Below are positions 26,078 through 34,169 of a stretch of 53,501 nucleotides of DNA, piece by piece. Source of the DNA: Pseudaestuariivita rosea (GTDB lineage: Bacteria; Pseudomonadota; Alphaproteobacteria; Rhodobacterales; Rhodobacteraceae). Below the pieces are notes generated by a model that worked only from the letters and a program-made list of their open reading frames with translations, made no database searches and was not told the origin of the DNA. The translations under genes were made by a program, and so were the position numbers. Location of the stretch: NCBI RefSeq assembly GCF_017592335.1, contig NZ_JACNMP010000024.1, positions 1-53,501 of the forward strand. The letters are read 5' to 3'. Numbering within the stretch: position 1 is the first letter of the stretch; each line of letters begins with the position of its first letter.

Positions 26078-27208
26078 ATGCGGGCCGAGGTCCAGAACAC
26101 CGTCAGTGAAATTGAAAAATCGTTAGAGCTGCTGCGCCAGCGGATGGATTATGACACCGCTCAGCACCGGCTTGAAGAATTCAATGCGCGCACCGAAGAC
26201 CCCGATTTGTGGAATGACCCCACCAAGGCGCAAAAGCTGATGCGGGAACGCCAGATGCTGGTCGATGCGCTGGACACCTATGAAAGCATCTCGCGTGATT
26301 TGTCGGACAATGTCGAACTGATCGAACTGGGCGAGATGGAAGGTGACGCCGACGTCGTGGCCGAGGCCGAGGATGCCATCCGCAAACTGAAAGACAAAGC
26401 CGCCGAAAAAGAGCTGGAAGCGCTGCTGGATGGCGAGGCTGATGGGAACGACACGTTCCTTGAGATCAACGCAGGCGCGGGCGGCACCGAAAGCTGTGAC
26501 TGGGCCAATATGCTGGCGCGGATGTATGTCCGTTGGGCCGAGAAAAAGGGCTATAGCGTCGAGTTGCAGTCCGAGACACCGGGCGAAGAGGCCGGGATCA
26601 AATCTGTGGCCTATAAGATCAGCGGCACCAACGCCTATGGCTGGCTGAAATCCGAAAGCGGCGTGCACCGGCTGGTGCGGATTTCGCCCTTTGACAGCAA
26701 CGCCAAGCGGCACACGTCGTTTAGCTCGGTCTGGGTCTATCCGGTGGTCGATGACAATATCGAGATTGAGGTGAACCCCGCCGATATCCGCGTTGATACC
26801 TACCGGTCCTCGGGCGCGGGCGGTCAGCATGTGAACACCACCGACTCGGCCGTGCGGATCACCCATGTGCCCACAGGTATCGTCGTGACCAGTTCGGAAA
26901 AATCCCAGCACCAGAACCGCGATATCGCGATGAAGGCCCTGAAATCGCGCCTGTATCAGATGGAGCTGGACCGCCGTAACGCCAGCATTCAGGAAGCCCA
27001 TGAAAACAAGGGCGATGCGGGCTGGGGCAATCAGATCAGGTCTTACGTGCTGCAGCCCTATCAGATGGTGAAGGACCTGCGGACTAAGGTTGAAACCTCG
27101 GACACGTCCGGCGTTCTGGATGGTGATCTGGACCAGTTCATGGCAGCAACTCTGGCGATGGATGTCGCGGGCAAAAGCCGGGCCGAGGCGGCGGAAGAAG
27201 ACCTGTAA
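26078..27208 (+). CDS. prfB: Peptide chain release factor 2
   Basis: 376 residues. RF2 recognises UGA and UAA and triggers peptide release. The GGQ motif sits at 248-250 ([16 protein letters not shown]); the stop-codon reading motif appears as SPF in [13 protein letters not shown] lies 8 nt before the ATG at 26078. The reading frame is continuous from the start, so the programmed +1 frameshift that autoregulates prfB in many bacteria is absent here, as is usual in alphaproteobacteria. Confidence 0.97.
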   Translation: MRAEVQNTVSEIEKSLELLRQRMDYDTAQHRLEEFNARTEDPDLWNDPTKAQKLMRERQMLVDALDTYESISRDLSDNVELIELGEMEGDADVVAEAEDAIRKLKDKAAEKELEALLDGEADGNDTFLEINAGAGGTESCDWANMLARMYVRWAEKKGYSVELQSETPGEEAGIKSVAYKISGTNAYGWLKSESGVHRLVRISPFDSNAKRHTSFSSVWVYPVVDDNIEIEVNPADIRVDTYRSSGAGGQHVNTTDSAVRITHVPTGIVVTSSEKSQHQNRDIAMKALKSRLYQMELDRRNASIQEAHENKGDAGWGNQIRSYVLQPYQMVKDLRTKVETSDTSGVLDGDLDQFMAATLAMDVAGKSRAEAAEEDL

Positions 27209-27321
27209 GGGGGCCGTTGCGCGGCGCGCTCTGGACATTTCCGACGGACTGGCAGAACATTTGTGCCATCTGGTCGCAATCTGCCCGAATGTCATCATTC
27301 GCCTGCCGAAGGAGCACCCCC

Positions 27322-28284
27322 ATGAAACGTCGTGATTTTCTGATAACTGCACCTGCATTCACTGCTGGAACACTGACCCTTGGGGCCGCGCCATCCATTC
27401 TGCGCGCGCAGACCGCCGGTGGCGTGACACAAGTGACCGCCGCCCAACGGTTTCGGTTGGGTGAAATGATGATCACGGCCCTATCCGACGGCTATCTGCA
27501 ATTTGGACCGGATCTGCTGCAAGGCATTGATGCGGCGGGCTTTAATGACCTTGTGCAGCAGGCCTATCGCGATCCGGCCAATTATCTGGGGGCCGTGAAC
27601 GCCTTTGCCGTGGAAACAGGGGATGAGCTGTGGCTGATCGATGTTGGCACCGGTGTGGGTATCTTTGAAACCCTTGGCGTGCTGCCGGTTAACCTGGCCG
27701 CTGCAGGCTATACCCCTGATCAGGTGACGCGCATTCTGGCCACGCATCTGCATCCCGACCATATTGGCGGGGCTGTTGCCGATGGTGCGGCGCTGTTTCC
27801 CAATGCGGTTTTGCATGTGGCCGAAGCTGACCGCGCCTTTTGGACCGACACAACGATCCGTGATCAGTCGCCCGAGGGGATAAGGGGGTTCTTTGATCTG
27901 GCAATGGCAGCCGTGGGCCTTTATCAGGACCGGACGCAGGTTTTTGAGGGCGAGGCCGATTTGGTCAGTGGTGTCACCTCGGTCCCGCTGCCGGGGCACA
28001 CGCCAGGGCATATGGGCTTTATGCTGGAAAGCGCGGGCGAAAGCCTGTTGGTGGTGGGCGATATCCTGCATGTCCCCGCCATTCAGCTTGCCCGGCCCGA
28101 TGTCACTATCGCTTTTGACGTCAATCAGGATGCGGCACGGGCCAGCCGGATGGATTTGTTCGGCCGGGTCGCAGACACCGGGCAGATGATCGCGGGGATG
28201 CATCTGCCGTTTCCCGGTATCGGGTACATTGAGACGGCGGGCGAGGGGTATCGTTGGGTGCCGGCCGGATGGCAGTATTTTTAG
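27322..28284 (+). CDS. Tat-exported MBL-fold metallo-hydrolase
   Basis: 320 residues from the ATG at 27322, preceded by GAAGGAG. The N terminus MKRRDFLITAPAFTAGTLTLGAAPSILRAQ has a twin-arginine and a moderate hydrophobic stretch, as in Tat signals. Metallo-beta-lactamase-fold metal ligands: His142, His144, Asp146 and His147 in THLHPDHIGG; then HTPGHMGF and the later aspartate in LLVVGDILHV. Possible activities include lactonase or quorum-quenching-like hydrolases and other esters; the substrate is not determinable. It lies 113 nt after prfB; the longer open frame starting at 27217 lacks a signal. Confidence 0.9.
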   Translation: MKRRDFLITAPAFTAGTLTLGAAPSILRAQTAGGVTQVTAAQRFRLGEMMITALSDGYLQFGPDLLQGIDAAGFNDLVQQAYRDPANYLGAVNAFAVETGDELWLIDVGTGVGIFETLGVLPVNLAAAGYTPDQVTRILATHLHPDHIGGAVADGAALFPNAVLHVAEADRAFWTDTTIRDQSPEGIRGFFDLAMAAVGLYQDRTQVFEGEADLVSGVTSVPLPGHTPGHMGFMLESAGESLLVVGDILHVPAIQLARPDVTIAFDVNQDAARASRMDLFGRVADTGQMIAGMHLPFPGIGYIETAGEGYRWVPAGWQYF

Positions 28285-28292
28285 GTAATACT

Positions 28293-28754
28293 CTAACGCC
28301 GGGCAGTTTGGGCGTTTTGCTGGCCGACCACGCGGATCACGCGGACGCCTGCAAGCCGCTGGTCGGTGACAAAACGACCCACGACAACCTCACGTGAGGC
28401 TTGGGTGCCAACCGCCGCGCGCTCAATCGGGGGAACGACGCGGAAATCATAGGTCAGAACGCCATCCTGAATGGTCTGCCGCGGGATCAGTTCACCGGCG
28501 AAATAACCCTGGGTCGGGGGCAGGCCAACGGCACGGATTACAGCGCCGCCGGGGGCGCGGTCAACCTGCAGCGATACGATCTGATTGACCAAGGGGCGGG
28601 GGTCCTGCGGCACCTCGGCCTGGGCTGTCTGGTCCATGGTTTCGTCCTGCGTATTGCCGAACCAATTCATGGGATTGATGCGACTTTCGCGGACCGTTGC
28701 GCAGCCCGCCAGAACCAGTGAAAGACTCAGGATGGCAAAGACTGAAGCGCGCAT
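28293..28754 (-). CDS. Lipoprotein, unknown function
   Basis: 153 residues, opening MRASVFAILSLSLVLAGCATV with lipobox LAGC and acylation at about Cys18. A disordered acidic linker (about 36-52) is followed by a beta-rich domain of about 95 residues with two VVGRFVT/RVIRVVG-type strands. GGAGG lies 6 nt before the ATG. Convergent with the metallo-hydrolase, ending 8 nt away, and divergent from sufE. No family name recognised. Confidence 0.78.
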   Translation of the reverse strand: MRASVFAILSLSLVLAGCATVRESRINPMNWFGNTQDETMDQTAQAEVPQDPRPLVNQIVSLQVDRAPGGAVIRAVGLPPTQGYFAGELIPRQTIQDGVLTYDFRVVPPIERAAVGTQASREVVVGRFVTDQRLAGVRVIRVVGQQNAQTARR

Positions 28755-28895
28755 GAAACCTCCGATCGAAATACTTGTGCACGGGTGGCGTATCCTATCC
28801 GTTCGGCATTGAAAAGATGTTCTGAACAGGTCGTTGCACTGGACCTTTGCGGCAGGGGGGCCTAACTGTCATCCAGATGAACAGGAGCACGACCA

Positions 28896-29330
28896 ATGGC
28901 CGCTGAAGCCTTTGAAGACATCGCTGAAACCTTTGACTTTCTGGATGATTGGGAAGATCGCTATCGCCATGTGATCGAACTGGGCAAGGCGATGGACCCG
29001 CTTGAGGACGCATTCCGTGTCCCCGCCACCAAGGTTGAAGGCTGTGCCAGTCAGGTCTGGCTGGTGCCCGAGATCACCGATGCCGACGGCGGGCAGGTTT
29101 TCGCCTTTCGCGGTGACAGCGATGCGATGATCGTGCGCGGCCTGATCGCCATTCTGCGGGCGCTTTACAGCGGATTGCCATTGTCCGAGGTGCCCAAGGT
29201 CGATGCAGCCGCAGAGCTGGCCCGGTTGGGCCTGAATGATCATCTGTCGGCGCAGCGGTCGAATGGGCTGCGGGCGATGATTGAACGGATCAGAACCGTG
29301 GCCGCCACCGAACTGCACCAACGCGCCTGA
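28896..29330 (+). CDS. sufE: SufE-family cysteine desulfurase activator
   Basis: 144 residues. SufE accepts sulfane sulfur from the cysteine desulfurase SufS and passes it to the SufBCD scaffold for Fe-S cluster assembly. The persulfide-carrying Cys50 lies in KVEGCASQVWLVPE, with the family's RGLIAILRALYSG further on. No sufS or sufBCD genes are in the window. The regulator gene follows after 12 nt in the same direction, so the two may be co-transcribed, which would tie Fe-S supply to the sulfur operon downstream. Confidence 0.94.
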   Translation: MAAEAFEDIAETFDFLDDWEDRYRHVIELGKAMDPLEDAFRVPATKVEGCASQVWLVPEITDADGGQVFAFRGDSDAMIVRGLIAILRALYSGLPLSEVPKVDAAAELARLGLNDHLSAQRSNGLRAMIERIRTVAATELHQRA

Positions 29331-29342
29331 ACGGGCAGTCTG

Positions 29343-30029
29343 ATGGGGCAACCGGGCATGGAAACGCCAGATCAATGGGTTGAGCGTTTTCCGGGGCTGT
29401 CGCGGCTTGAGCCGCAGGTAAAAGAGTTGCTGCTGACCGAAAGCAAGATGATCGACGTGCCGCAGGGCACGATGATTTTCGGCCCCGGTCATTCGCCCGA
29501 AAACATGCTGTTTTTGCTTGAGGGCACCGTGCGGGTGCAGCAGGTGTCTGACACGGGGCATGAAATTGTGCTGTATCGGATCGAAGCCGGTCAGAGCTGT
29601 GTTCTGACGACGGCCTGTCTGCTGGCCTATGATGATTATTCAGCCGAAGGCATTGCCGAGACGCCGGTCAAGGCCGCGGCCGTGCCCCGCGCGGTGTTTG
29701 ACGATCTGGTGGCGCAGTCGAAGTCCTTCCGTGATTTTGTGTTTGCCGCGTTTTCCAAGCGTATCACCGATCTGTTTTTGGTGATTGATGAGGTGGCCTT
29801 TCAAAGGATGGACGTGCGCCTGGCGGATAAACTGATCAAGCTGGCCGATGCCGACGGGGTCATCAAGACGACCCATCAGATGCTGTCCGTCGAACTGGGC
29901 ACCGCGCGCGAAGTTGTCTCGCGCCAGTTGCAGGAATTTCAAAGACGCGGTTGGGTCCAGCAGGGCAGGGGCAGCATAACGCTGCTGGACCGCGTGCAAC
30001 TGCAACGTTTGGCTGATCATCATGGCTAA
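29343..30029 (+). CDS. Crp/Fnr-family transcriptional regulator
   Basis: 228 residues. An N-terminal cyclic-nucleotide-binding beta-barrel (about 17-130: MLFLLEGTVRVQQVSDTGHEIVLYRIEAGQSCVLT), a long dimer helix, and a C-terminal winged helix with recognition helix ELGTAREVVSRQLQEFQRRGWV. Two cysteines (SCVLTTAC) sit in the barrel; there is no N-terminal FNR-type iron-sulfur cysteine cluster, so direct oxygen sensing through a 4Fe-4S cluster is unlikely. The cysteine pair could sense sulfide or persulfide, which is inference from context. A well-formed dyad at 30229-30251, just before the sulfur operon, is a natural candidate operator. Confidence 0.92.
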   Translation: MGQPGMETPDQWVERFPGLSRLEPQVKELLLTESKMIDVPQGTMIFGPGHSPENMLFLLEGTVRVQQVSDTGHEIVLYRIEAGQSCVLTTACLLAYDDYSAEGIAETPVKAAAVPRAVFDDLVAQSKSFRDFVFAAFSKRITDLFLVIDEVAFQRMDVRLADKLIKLADADGVIKTTHQMLSVELGTAREVVSRQLQEFQRRGWVQQGRGSITLLDRVQLQRLADHHG

Positions 30030-30070
30030 AGTTTCGAACTAAAGTGCTGAATGAAAGCGGTAAACAAATC

Positions 30071-30176
30071 CGCCCGGTGGGCACCACCGGGCCGCGCCGA
30101 CCCGCCCCGTCACGCCAAAGGCGTGCTTCCATCACGACGCGGCGCGATTGCGCCGCCCTCGGGCCGGCGCTACCCT
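30071..30176. repeat. Family A palindromic intergenic repeat, copy 5
   Basis: CGCCCGGTGGGCACCACCGG head and a long central part with GGCGCGATTGCGCCG, ending GGGCCGGCGCTACCCT. The longest copy, and the last one seen before the accessory region. Confidence 0.85.
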
Positions 30177-30228
30177 GCGATACTGATTTCATAGTTCTGA
30201 ATAAGTGTTTGCTACTACAGTTCACTGC

Positions 30229-30251
30229 CTTTGGTGACTATGTCACCGAAG
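30229..30251. promoter_or_regulatory. Candidate Crp/Fnr operator before the sulfur operon
   Basis: Dyad CTTTGGTGACT - A - TGTCACCGAAG; 9 of 11 positions pair. The core GGTGAC/GTCACC resembles half-sites of Crp/Fnr-type regulators. It is 53 nt before the first gene of the operon and 200 nt after the regulator gene. Confidence 0.6.
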
Positions 30252-30304
30252 ATTACGGCCGGGCCCGCTATGTTTGGTCTGTTGAAAAACGAAGGGGCTG
30301 CGAT

Positions 30305-30520
30305 ATGACTGTAAATGTTGGTACATTGGACCGGGTATTCCGGTTTATCCTGGGGGCCGTCTTGCTGGTGATGCCGTTCGTCAGTGGTTTGACGCTTTAT
30401 TCATCGATGGCGGCGACAGTGATTTCGGTTGCTGCGGGGATCATTCTGGTTGCAACCTGGGCCCTGCGGTTTTGCCCGCTTTATCTTCTATTCGGTATTC
30501 GAACGTGCAAGGTGTCGTGA
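30305..30520 (+). CDS. DUF2892 (YgaP membrane-domain) protein
   Basis: 71 residues with two membrane helices (about 14-31 and 35-55), starting MTVNVGTLDRVFRFILG, typical of DUF2892, the membrane part of YgaP-type sulfurtransferases. The rhodanese half is absent. The CPLYLLFG-x-RTC end carries two cysteines, as in family members. It opens the sulfur operon: its TGA overlaps the ATG of the next gene (TGATGG). Probably helps move or bind sulfide or thiocompounds at the inner membrane. Confidence 0.88.
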   Translation: MTVNVGTLDRVFRFILGAVLLVMPFVSGLTLYSSMAATVISVAAGIILVATWALRFCPLYLLFGIRTCKVS

Positions 30521-30951
30521 TGGAAACGGTCTTTACTCCGCTTCAATCCCTGGCCGGTGGTGCGTTGATCGGCGCGGCCGCTGTTTTGCTGATGGCCACC
30601 CTGGGGCGCATTATGGGGGCGACGGGTATTGTGGCGGGCCTGCTGCAACCCGCCAATTTGTCTGACTGGTCGTGGCGTGCCGCTGTTTTGGCTGGGATGA
30701 TCAGTGGCCCCGTCGCCATTATGTTCGTAACGGGGCAGTTGCCCGCCGTTCAGGTGCCTGTCTCGACGCCTATGCTGCTGGTCGGTGGCTTTATTGTGGG
30801 GCTAGGCGTGACGTTCGGGTCTGGTTGCACATCGGGTCACGGCGTCTGCGGAATGGCGCGTCTTTCGCCAAGGTCCATTGTGGCCACAGTGACATTTATG
30901 CTGACAACCGGTATCACCGTCTTCGTGATCCGCCATCTGATCGGAGGATAA
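30520..30951 (+). CDS. YeeE/YedE-family sulfur transporter subunit, first half
   Basis: 143 residues with four likely helices. The conserved cysteine motif GSGCTSGHGVCGMARLSPRS near 103-122 is the signature of YeeE/YedE transporters, thought to pass thiosulfate or sulfide-derived sulfur by cysteine relay. The second half is encoded separately, 3 nt downstream. Start codon overlaps the preceding stop. Equivalent pairs occur in bigR-type hydrogen sulfide detoxification operons. Confidence 0.9.
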   Translation: METVFTPLQSLAGGALIGAAAVLLMATLGRIMGATGIVAGLLQPANLSDWSWRAAVLAGMISGPVAIMFVTGQLPAVQVPVSTPMLLVGGFIVGLGVTFGSGCTSGHGVCGMARLSPRSIVATVTFMLTTGITVFVIRHLIGG

Positions 30952-30954
30952 CCC

Positions 30955-31392
30955 ATGCGCCTGATCCTGTCTTATGTCATCGGTTTGATCTTTGGTGTCG
31001 GCATATCGATTTCCGGCATGGCGAACCCGGCCAAGGTGTTGAATTTCTTTGATATCGCCGGAACATGGGACCCCAGCCTGGCCTTTGTCATGGGTGGTGC
31101 GCTGGCGGTGACATTCGTGGGGTATCGCTTTGTGCTAAGACGCCCGTCACCATTGCTGGCATCCGGCTTTCAACTGCCGACGCGCCGTGATCTGGATCTG
31201 CCGCTGATCGCAGGATCTGCGATATTCGGTGTCGGTTGGGGCATCGCCGGGTTCTGCCCTGGCGGCGCCTTGCCTGCTTTGGGCACGGGTCGCTCTGAGG
31301 TCTTTATCTTCGTCGGGGCTTTACTGGCAGGGATCATTGCGGCCAAGATACTTCAGGCGGCGCTGGCCGCCCGCCGACAGACCCCCGCATAA
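30955..31392 (+). CDS. YeeE/YedE-family sulfur transporter subunit, second half
   Basis: 145 residues, again about four helices, with the matching motif GWGIAGFCPGGALPALGTG near 98-116. It complements the first-half protein to make one full transporter of two repeats. A GATCGGAGGATAACCC ribosome site precedes the ATG. The gene follows by 3 nt and precedes the metallo-hydrolase by 13 nt. Confidence 0.9.
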   Translation: MRLILSYVIGLIFGVGISISGMANPAKVLNFFDIAGTWDPSLAFVMGGALAVTFVGYRFVLRRPSPLLASGFQLPTRRDLDLPLIAGSAIFGVGWGIAGFCPGGALPALGTGRSEVFIFVGALLAGIIAAKILQAALAARRQTPA

Positions 31393-31405
31393 GGAGGACA
31401 ACGCC

Positions 31406-32287
31406 ATGACCTATCCCATCGATATGACTGTGCGGCCGGATGTGTCGGGCCATTTTGACGAAGCCACGAACACGATCAGCTACATCGTCAAGGATCCCTC
31501 CAGCCCCCATTGCGCTATTATCGACAGCGTGATGGACATCGATTATGCGGCGGGGCGCATCACCTATGATCACGCCGATGCCCTGATTGCCGAAACCAGG
31601 GATCGCGGCCTGACGCTGGATTGGATCATCGAAACCCACGTACACGCCGACCACCTGTCGGCCGCGCCCTATATTCAGGACAGACTGGGCGGCAGGATCG
31701 GTATCGGCGCGAAGATCATGGTCGTGCAGGACACCTTCGGCAAGGTCTTCAACGAAGGCACCGAGTTTCAGCGGGATGGGTCCCAATTCGATCAGCTGTT
31801 TGAGGACGGCGATACCTATCAGATCGGCACGATGCAGGCTTTCGCCATCTACACGCCCGGCCACACCCCCGCCTGCATGGTGCATGTGATGGGCGATGCA
31901 GCCTTTGTCGGCGATACGCTGTTCATGCCTGACGGTGGCTCGGCCCGCGCGGATTTTCCCGGTGGCGATGCGGGGCAGCTTTACGACAGCATCCAGAAGG
32001 TGCTGGCGCTGCCCGATGACATGCGGCTGTTCATGTGCCATGATTATGGCCCGAACGGGCGGGATATTCAGTGGGAAACGACGGTCGCCGACGAGAAAGC
32101 CAACAACATCCACGTGGGCGGCGGGAAGACCAAGGAAGACTTCGTCAAGTTCCGCACCGAACGCGACGCGACCCTGGCGATGCCCAAACTGATCATCCCG
32201 TCCCTGCAAGTCAACATGCGCGCCGGCGAAGTGCCCAAGGACAAGGACGGCCGCCCGATGCTGAAAGTCCCTGTGAACGGGTTGTAG
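31406..32287 (+). CDS. MBL-fold persulfide dioxygenase / sulfur transferase-type hydrolase
   Basis: 293 residues from the ATG at 31406 with AAGGAGG before it; the open frame further upstream lies within the YeeE gene. Metal ligands in ETHVHADHLSAAPYI: His78, His80, Asp82, His83; then HTPACMVHVMGD and an Asp-containing FVGDTLF. It matches the ETHE1/Blh-like persulfide dioxygenase group found at the end of bigR-type operons, oxidising glutathione persulfide to sulfite. Last gene of the operon and last core gene before the mobile region. I see no rhodanese domain. Confidence 0.9.
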   Translation: MTYPIDMTVRPDVSGHFDEATNTISYIVKDPSSPHCAIIDSVMDIDYAAGRITYDHADALIAETRDRGLTLDWIIETHVHADHLSAAPYIQDRLGGRIGIGAKIMVVQDTFGKVFNEGTEFQRDGSQFDQLFEDGDTYQIGTMQAFAIYTPGHTPACMVHVMGDAAFVGDTLFMPDGGSARADFPGGDAGQLYDSIQKVLALPDDMRLFMCHDYGPNGRDIQWETTVADEKANNIHVGGGKTKEDFVKFRTERDATLAMPKLIIPSLQVNMRAGEVPKDKDGRPMLKVPVNGL

Positions 32288-32302
32288 CTTAGATCAACCT
32301 AA

Positions 32303-32350
32303 GTGGCGCAAACAGCAGTTGTAACTGTCTGGCGGACATAGCGCCATTAA
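32303..32350. promoter_or_regulatory. Candidate oriT-type inverted repeat upstream of mob genes
   Basis: CTAAGTGGCGC and GCGCCATTAAG form an imperfect inverted repeat (9 of 11) around a 25-nt spacer, with a further TGGCGCC at 32395. Its place just before a MobC/relaxase pair is where an oriT is expected. Evidence is positional only. Confidence 0.25.
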
Positions 32351-32435
32351 GTTCGAACACTTTGTTTGAGGAATTGTCCGACTGGAATGATCAATTGGCG
32401 CCGTTTCGGGATGAACTATTGCGGGGGCCGAAACC

Positions 32436-32882
32436 ATGAGATCGCACACTCATGAACCCGGTCAAAACAACGCACCTAGTTCCAACCGCAAGAAACGTCC
32501 TGCGCCGTTTTCGCTGCGCCTGACGGAAGACGAACGGACGGTCCTGGAGCGGAAGGCGGGGTCTTTGCCTCTGGCAGCCTATGTGAAGTCGGTGGTGTTA
32601 GCTGAGGAAGCGCCAACCTATCGTAAACGGCGCAGAGGTCCTGAGGCAGATCAACAGCTGCTGGCACATATCCTGGCGCGACTGGGGGCGAATGACACCC
32701 ACCGCAGCTTGCAGCAGATCGCGCAAGCCGCGCAGGATGGAACCTTGTTGTTGGATGACGCAACCAAGGAAGCCCTGACCGTCGCGATTGCTGAGGTGGC
32801 GTGGATGCGGGTGACGCTGATGCAGGCGTTCGGAATGAAAACAACGGATGTTGCTGGTGCGGACTTGGAGGACAGATCATGA
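32436..32882 (+). CDS. mobC: MobC-like relaxosome accessory protein
   Basis: 148 residues. Basic N terminus, then a ribbon-helix-helix-like stretch FSLRLTEDERTVLERKAGSLPLAAYVKSVVL (about 25-55), as in MobC proteins that bind oriT and help melt it for the relaxase. The central part is basic (YRKRRRG); the C terminus is helical. Its stop overlaps the relaxase start by 4 nt (ATGA), giving translational coupling, as in many mob operons. First gene of the accessory region. Confidence 0.82.
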   Translation: MRSHTHEPGQNNAPSSNRKKRPAPFSLRLTEDERTVLERKAGSLPLAAYVKSVVLAEEAPTYRKRRRGPEADQQLLAHILARLGANDTHRSLQQIAQAAQDGTLLLDDATKEALTVAIAEVAWMRVTLMQAFGMKTTDVAGADLEDRS

Positions 32883-34129
32883 TCCTCAAAGGGTCGCAAC
32901 GCGGTGGGGCCAAACAATTGGCCGATCACCTGACGAATACACGTGACAATGATCATGTTAACATCCTAGAGTTGAGAGGATTCGTCTCGGATCACTTACA
33001 CGGTGCTTTGTTGGAAACCCATGCCATTTCGAAAGCCACCCGTTGTCAGCAATTCATGTTTTCGCTCAGCCTTAATCCACCGCAAAACCATACTGCCTCG
33101 GAACAGGATTTCCTGAACGCTGCAGACCGTGCTGAAGAGAAACTGGGCCTGGGTGGTCAGCCCCGTGCCATCATCGTTCATGAGAAGGACGGCAGACGTC
33201 ATGCCCATGTGGTGTGGTCGCGCATTGATGCGGATGAGCTGAAAGCGATCAACCTGCCGCATTTCAAGACCAAGCTACGGGATTTGTCCCGTGATCTGTT
33301 CCTCGATCATGGCTGGGCACTGCCTGATGGGTTGGCGACCTATGGCAACAAATCACCGCTCAACTTCACCCTGGAGGAATGGCAGCAGGCCAAACGACAA
33401 GGCATTGATCCCCGAGAGATCAAACAGACCTTCCAACGGGCTTGGGAGCGCTGTGACAGACAGATCGGCTTTAAGAATGCCTTGGAAGAGCGCGGGTATT
33501 TCCTCGCCAAAGGCGACCGGCGCGGCTTCGTCGCCCTGGATGTCGATGGTAATGTCTACGCCATCGCCAAATGGACAGGCCTGAAGGCCAAAGAGGTCAA
33601 AGCCAAACTTGGATCACCCGACAATCTGCCATCGGTTGATGACACCAAATCCACTATTCGATCCAAAGTCACCGATCAGATACGGGGGTACATCAATCAA
33701 ATCAAAGATCGCCATGACCGTGATCTTGAGCCGCTGCGGGCTGAACATCGGGCCATGACCAAAGCCCACCGCGCGGAACGCCAACGTTTCAAAGACGGTC
33801 AGGACAAGCGATGGGTCGAAGAAACCAAAACCAGGTCAGATCGCTTGAACAAAGGACTTCGGGGTTTGTTTGACCGGATAACGGGCACCCACAAAGCGAT
33901 GCAAAAGCGCAATGAAGTGGAAGCCCTGCAATGCGCGCGGCGAGATCAGAAACAACGTGACAGGCTCGTCATCGCGCAGATGAGCGAGCGGCGTGAGTTA
34001 CAAAGGCGCTTTAAAGACCTCAAGGCACGCCAGCGGCAAGATCGGGCGGAATTCGAAACACTGAGGAAGCAAGCGCAGGGCATTGCGCACCGCCGTTCCC
34101 GTGCGCGCGTAAAGGGATTGGAAATCTGA
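32879..34129 (+). CDS. Relaxase / mobilisation nuclease
   Basis: 416 residues. The N-terminal relaxase domain carries the three-histidine metal site as His101, His108 and His110 (IIVHEKDGRRHAHVVWSRID), typical of MobP-type relaxases. The nicking tyrosine is not obvious near the N terminus in the usual spacing. Residues about 260-416 are a highly charged helical tail that probably binds accessory proteins. Start at 32879 overlaps the MobC-like stop. It would nick oriT and lead the strand into a recipient. The coupling ATPase gene follows 40 nt downstream, but no type IV secretion genes are present. Confidence 0.88.
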   Translation: MILKGSQRGGAKQLADHLTNTRDNDHVNILELRGFVSDHLHGALLETHAISKATRCQQFMFSLSLNPPQNHTASEQDFLNAADRAEEKLGLGGQPRAIIVHEKDGRRHAHVVWSRIDADELKAINLPHFKTKLRDLSRDLFLDHGWALPDGLATYGNKSPLNFTLEEWQQAKRQGIDPREIKQTFQRAWERCDRQIGFKNALEERGYFLAKGDRRGFVALDVDGNVYAIAKWTGLKAKEVKAKLGSPDNLPSVDDTKSTIRSKVTDQIRGYINQIKDRHDRDLEPLRAEHRAMTKAHRAERQRFKDGQDKRWVEETKTRSDRLNKGLRGLFDRITGTHKAMQKRNEVEALQCARRDQKQRDRLVIAQMSERRELQRRFKDLKARQRQDRAEFETLRKQAQGIAHRRSRARVKGLEI

Positions 34130-34169
34130 GACATGAGCAGTCACCAACCATCAGCAAAGTGGAGGACGA

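Noticed and set aside
26123-27358. 411-codon minus-strand frame over prfB
   Set aside because: Shadow of prfB.
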